Below are positions 61,822 to 64,000 of a stretch of 64,000 bases of DNA, in pieces. Origin of the DNA: Tropicibacter sp. R16_0 (GTDB lineage: Bacteria > Pseudomonadota > Alphaproteobacteria > Rhodobacterales > Rhodobacteraceae); the NCBI RefSeq assembly GCF_017743935.1, contig NZ_JAGHRE010000002.1, positions 484,452 to 548,451 on the forward strand. Direction: 5' to 3'. The notes below the pieces were generated by a model that was given only the letters and a program-made list of their open reading frames with translations, searched no databases and was not told the origin of the DNA. How positions within the stretch are numbered: the first letter of the stretch is position 1; the number at the start of each line of letters is the position of its first letter. The position numbers were made by a program, and so were the translations under genes.

Positions 61822-63573
61822 ATGTCAATCCTGAGTGAAAGCCAGGCGTCGCGCATATCTGACTGGGACAGCGAGACCACTACGACCACCACCGACACGC
61901 TTGCTCCCCAAGACGGGCAGTCCTATGTCCGCGGACCGTCCACACCCCCGCTGGCCTATGTCACGATCCCCCAGCTGTTGCGCGAAGCGGTGTCGAGGTT
62001 CGGACCGCGCGAGGCCGCGGTCTTTTCCGAGCAAGGCATCCGGATGAGTTACTATGATCTGGACCGCGCAGTGGACGAGTTGGCATCCGGGCTTTTGGCG
62101 CTTGGGTTGGACAAGGGGGATCGGGTCGGGATCTGGTCACCCAATCGGGTGGAATGGGTTCTGACGCAATTTGCCACCGCCCGTGTCGGGCTGGTTCTGG
62201 TGAACATCAACCCGGCTTATCGCCTGAGTGAATTGGAATACGCGTTGAACAAGGTCGGCTGCAAAGCCCTTATCGCGGCCACCTCATTCAAGACCTCAGA
62301 TTACAAAGGCATGATCCGCCAACTGGCCCCGGAACTTGATGACTGCGAGCCGGGAAAACTACGGTCGCAAAAACTGCCTCATCTGCGCAGCGTGATCCTG
62401 ATGGACGATCAACCAGGCCCAGGCGCCTACGCCTTCAAAGATCTGCAAAACCTGGGTGGACCGGCTCAGCAACTGCGCATTCCAGAGATCGACAAGACGC
62501 TTGGACCGGATGACGCCATCAACATCCAATTCACGTCCGGCACGACAGGGATGCCCAAGGGGGCAACTCTGTCCCACTACAATATTGTCAACAACGCCAG
62601 GTATGTGACTGATCGAATTGATTTGTCCGAGACCGATCGCCTGGCCATCCCTGTTCCGCTCTATCACTGTTTTGGCATGGTGATGGGTGTCCTGGGTGCC
62701 GTCAGCAAGGGTGCGACCATGGTCTTTCCGGGCGAAGGGTTTGATGCCGCCCAAACGCTGGATGCTCTCGCCACTGAGCGCTGTACGGCCGCCTATGGCG
62801 TACCGACCATGTTTGTCGCAATGCTCGAAGACCTCGAAAGCACGCCCCGTGATTTGAGCAGCATGCGCACCGGCATCATGGCAGGTGCCCCCTGCCCCGT
62901 AGAAGTCATGCAGCGTGTGAATGCCCAGATGAACATGGATGAAGTGACAATCTGTTACGGCATGACAGAAACCTCGCCCGTGTCCTTTCAGAGTTTTGTC
63001 AACGATCCCACGGACAAACGCTGTGAAACGGTTGGTCGTGTTCATCCCCACCTGGAAGTCAAGATTGTCGATCAGGACGGGCAGATTGTTCCCGTTGGCG
63101 CCAAGGGCGAACTTTGCACGCGCGGATATTCGATCATGAAAGGCTATTGGGAGGACCCCGACAAGACGGCAGACAGCATCGTGGATGGTTGGATGCATAC
63201 CGGCGATCTCGCCGTATTTGATAAGGATGGGTTCTGCTCTATCGTCGGGCGGGTGAAAGACATGATCATCCGCGGTGGAGAGAACATCTATCCACGCGAG
63301 ATAGAGGAGTATCTGATCCGTCACCCCAAGGTGAGCGACGTACAGGTTTTTGGTATTCCGGATGAAAAATTCGGAGAAGAAGTCTGTGCCTGGGCCATCG
63401 CAAAGCCCGGTGTCGATTTGACCGCAGACGAACTTCGCGCATCGCTACAAGGCCAGATCGCGCACTTCAAGATCCCCAGGCACTTTAGGATCGTGGATGA
63501 GATTCCCATGACAATCACGGGCAAACCGCAGAAATTCGTAATGCGCGACTTGATGGTCAAGATGCTTGAGTGA
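61822..63573 (+). CDS. AMP-dependent acyl-CoA ligase
   Basis: A 583-residue adenylate-forming ligase: phosphate loop [26 protein letters not shown] motif, [20 protein letters not shown] with [19 protein letters not shown], and the catalytic Lys in [10 protein letters not shown]. Length and motifs match medium- or long-chain fatty-acyl-CoA ligases. It begins 12 bases after the amidase fusion gene stop, with AGGGAGG upstream, so it belongs to the same transcript. The natural reading is activation of the carboxylate released by the fused amidase. Unlike the partial ligase at the window start it is complete. Confidence 0.9.
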   Translation: MSILSESQASRISDWDSETTTTTTDTLAPQDGQSYVRGPSTPPLAYVTIPQLLREAVSRFGPREAAVFSEQGIRMSYYDLDRAVDELASGLLALGLDKGDRVGIWSPNRVEWVLTQFATARVGLVLVNINPAYRLSELEYALNKVGCKALIAATSFKTSDYKGMIRQLAPELDDCEPGKLRSQKLPHLRSVILMDDQPGPGAYAFKDLQNLGGPAQQLRIPEIDKTLGPDDAINIQFTSGTTGMPKGATLSHYNIVNNARYVTDRIDLSETDRLAIPVPLYHCFGMVMGVLGAVSKGATMVFPGEGFDAAQTLDALATERCTAAYGVPTMFVAMLEDLESTPRDLSSMRTGIMAGAPCPVEVMQRVNAQMNMDEVTICYGMTETSPVSFQSFVNDPTDKRCETVGRVHPHLEVKIVDQDGQIVPVGAKGELCTRGYSIMKGYWEDPDKTADSIVDGWMHTGDLAVFDKDGFCSIVGRVKDMIIRGGENIYPREIEEYLIRHPKVSDVQVFGIPDEKFGEEVCAWAIAKPGVDLTADELRASLQGQIAHFKIPRHFRIVDEIPMTITGKPQKFVMRDLMVKMLE

Positions 63574-63611
63574 AGGCAAAGACGTAAGCCGAGACTTTTC
63601 CAAAAAGCTGC

Positions 63612-63650
63612 ACAGGCCAGAACCCAAATCGAAGAGTGGGATTGGCCTGT
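63612..63650 (+). terminator. Stem-loop at the end of the amide operon
   Basis: 8-bp stem ACAGGCCA (63612-63619) / TGGCCTGT (63643-63650) with an inner CCCA/TGGG pairing, about 40 bases after the ligase stop. It lacks a long T run; moderate terminator candidate. Confidence 0.45.
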
Positions 63651-63712
63651 ATAAGTGTTCCGGAAGGGAACAGCATAAAGACCAAAGCAAGCGTCTAACT
63701 CTTTGAATTCAG

Positions 63713-63769
63713 TGGTGCCCAAGGATAGACTCGAACTCTCACGCCCGTGAAGGCGGGGGATTTTGAATC
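63713..63769 (-). pseudogene. tRNA-Leu(CAA) 3' fragment, probable attachment-site remnant
   Basis: On the minus strand, 57 bases match the 3' part of a tRNA-Leu: anticodon loop TTCAAAA, the 3' anticodon strand, a variable arm (GCC/GGC), T arm with TTCGAGT, acceptor strand CTTGGGC and an encoded ACCA end. The sequence upstream (63770 onward) does not continue as a D arm or 5' acceptor strand, and the T stem has one mismatch (GAGAG opposite CTATC), so it cannot be a working tRNA. Breaking at the anticodon loop is typical of tyrosine-recombinase att sites. The rest of the 63574-63879 gap contains no gene that I can see. Confidence 0.7.
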
Positions 63770-63879
63770 ATTTCAATACTGTGCTTGATCAATCACCTAG
63801 CTAAGTCCGCTCACACAGACAAATCAGAAACGAATTATGAACATGCGAGGCCCTCACTATCTTGCTACCGCCAGCCCAC

Positions 63880-64000
63880 TCACCCCAAGGGCATGCTTTG
63901 TTCGGCCATTTCCGCATACCAACTGCAGCCGAGCGGAATTAGCTCGTCATTGAACTCATAGCTCGGGTTGTGGAGGTCGGCGCTGTCACCGTTGCCGATG
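63880..64000 (-). CDS. M20-family amidohydrolase/peptidase, C-terminal end
   Basis: Only the last 39 residues plus stop lie inside the window; the gene continues past the right edge. The fragment IGNGDSADLHNPSYEFNDEL followed by IPLGCSWYAEMAEQSM is the usual M20D (hippurate hydrolase/IAA-amino-acid hydrolase) C-terminus, including the metal-binding His in the GDSAxLHNPxYxFND motif. Such enzymes hydrolyse N-acyl amino acids or peptides. It lies beyond the tRNA-Leu fragment and may belong to a separately acquired segment. Confidence 0.75.
   Translation of the reverse strand, partial: IGNGDSADLHNPSYEFNDELIPLGCSWYAEMAEQSMPLG

Noticed and set aside
63713..63769. Functional tRNA-Leu gene
   Set aside because: Only the 3' part is present; no D arm or 5' acceptor strand, and the T stem has a mismatch.

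Overview
The window looks like a chromosomal or large-replicon segment from an alphaproteobacterium, most probably a marine Rhodobacterales (Roseobacter-group) member. The reasons are a GC-rich composition, tightly packed ATGA-overlapping operons, many solute-uptake operons each next to its own regulator, and protein sequences resembling that group. This placement is inference; no marker gene is present. Nearly all of the sequence is catabolic or accessory.

Layout. (1) 1-6093: a likely sulfoacetate module (CoA ligase sauT, acylating dehydrogenase sauS) with a tripartite tricarboxylate-type (TTT) transporter tctABC and a divergent LacI-type regulator. (2) 6265-11192: an Ala-rich membrane-anchored protein, an AsmA-family protein, a small secreted protein and a LysR regulator. 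(3) 11464-16884: a complete Dpp/Opp-type ABC importer. (4) 17134-25556: an N,N-dimethylformamide (DMF)/formamide module with a branched-chain-type ABC importer, both dimethylformamidase subunits and a LuxR regulator. The small subunit (dmfA1) is fused in frame to the C-terminus of the LivM permease. (5) 26048-34220: an unfamiliar cluster with a subtilase lacking a signal peptide, a vanadium-haloperoxidase-like PAP2 enzyme with an (Ala-Tyr-Gly)n tail, a CadC-like TPR regulator and three unrecognised proteins. (6) 34444-42897: small enzymes (GNAT, NmrA-like, two VOC proteins, SDR, Zn-alcohol dehydrogenase, TauD-like dioxygenase) with YafY/WYL and LysR regulators. (7) 43023-49189: a TctDE two-component system with an accessory periplasmic binding protein, divergent from a second TTT transporter. 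(8) 49338-52013: redoxin, secreted protein, MarR with a four-Cys tail, MOSC protein. (9) 52129-63573: a second amide module with MarR, a cytosolic AmiC-like sensor, an SPFH/flotillin-like protein, a Liv-type importer whose LivF ATPase is fused to an amidase, and an acyl-CoA ligase. (10) 63574-64000: a 3' remnant of tRNA-Leu(CAA), likely an attachment-site scar, and the end of an M20 amidohydrolase gene.

The most striking result is that two separate Liv-type amide importers each carry a covalent fusion to an amide hydrolase, on different transporter subunits: LivM-DmfA1 and LivF-amidase. Both fused enzymes would sit on the cytoplasmic face. I infer a uptake-coupled amide hydrolysis strategy. 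Products would be dimethylamine plus formate in module 4, and ammonia plus a carboxylate, which the terminal ligase could activate to its CoA thioester, in module 9. The second candidate for something undescribed is the subtilase/haloperoxidase/TPR-regulator cluster of region 5.
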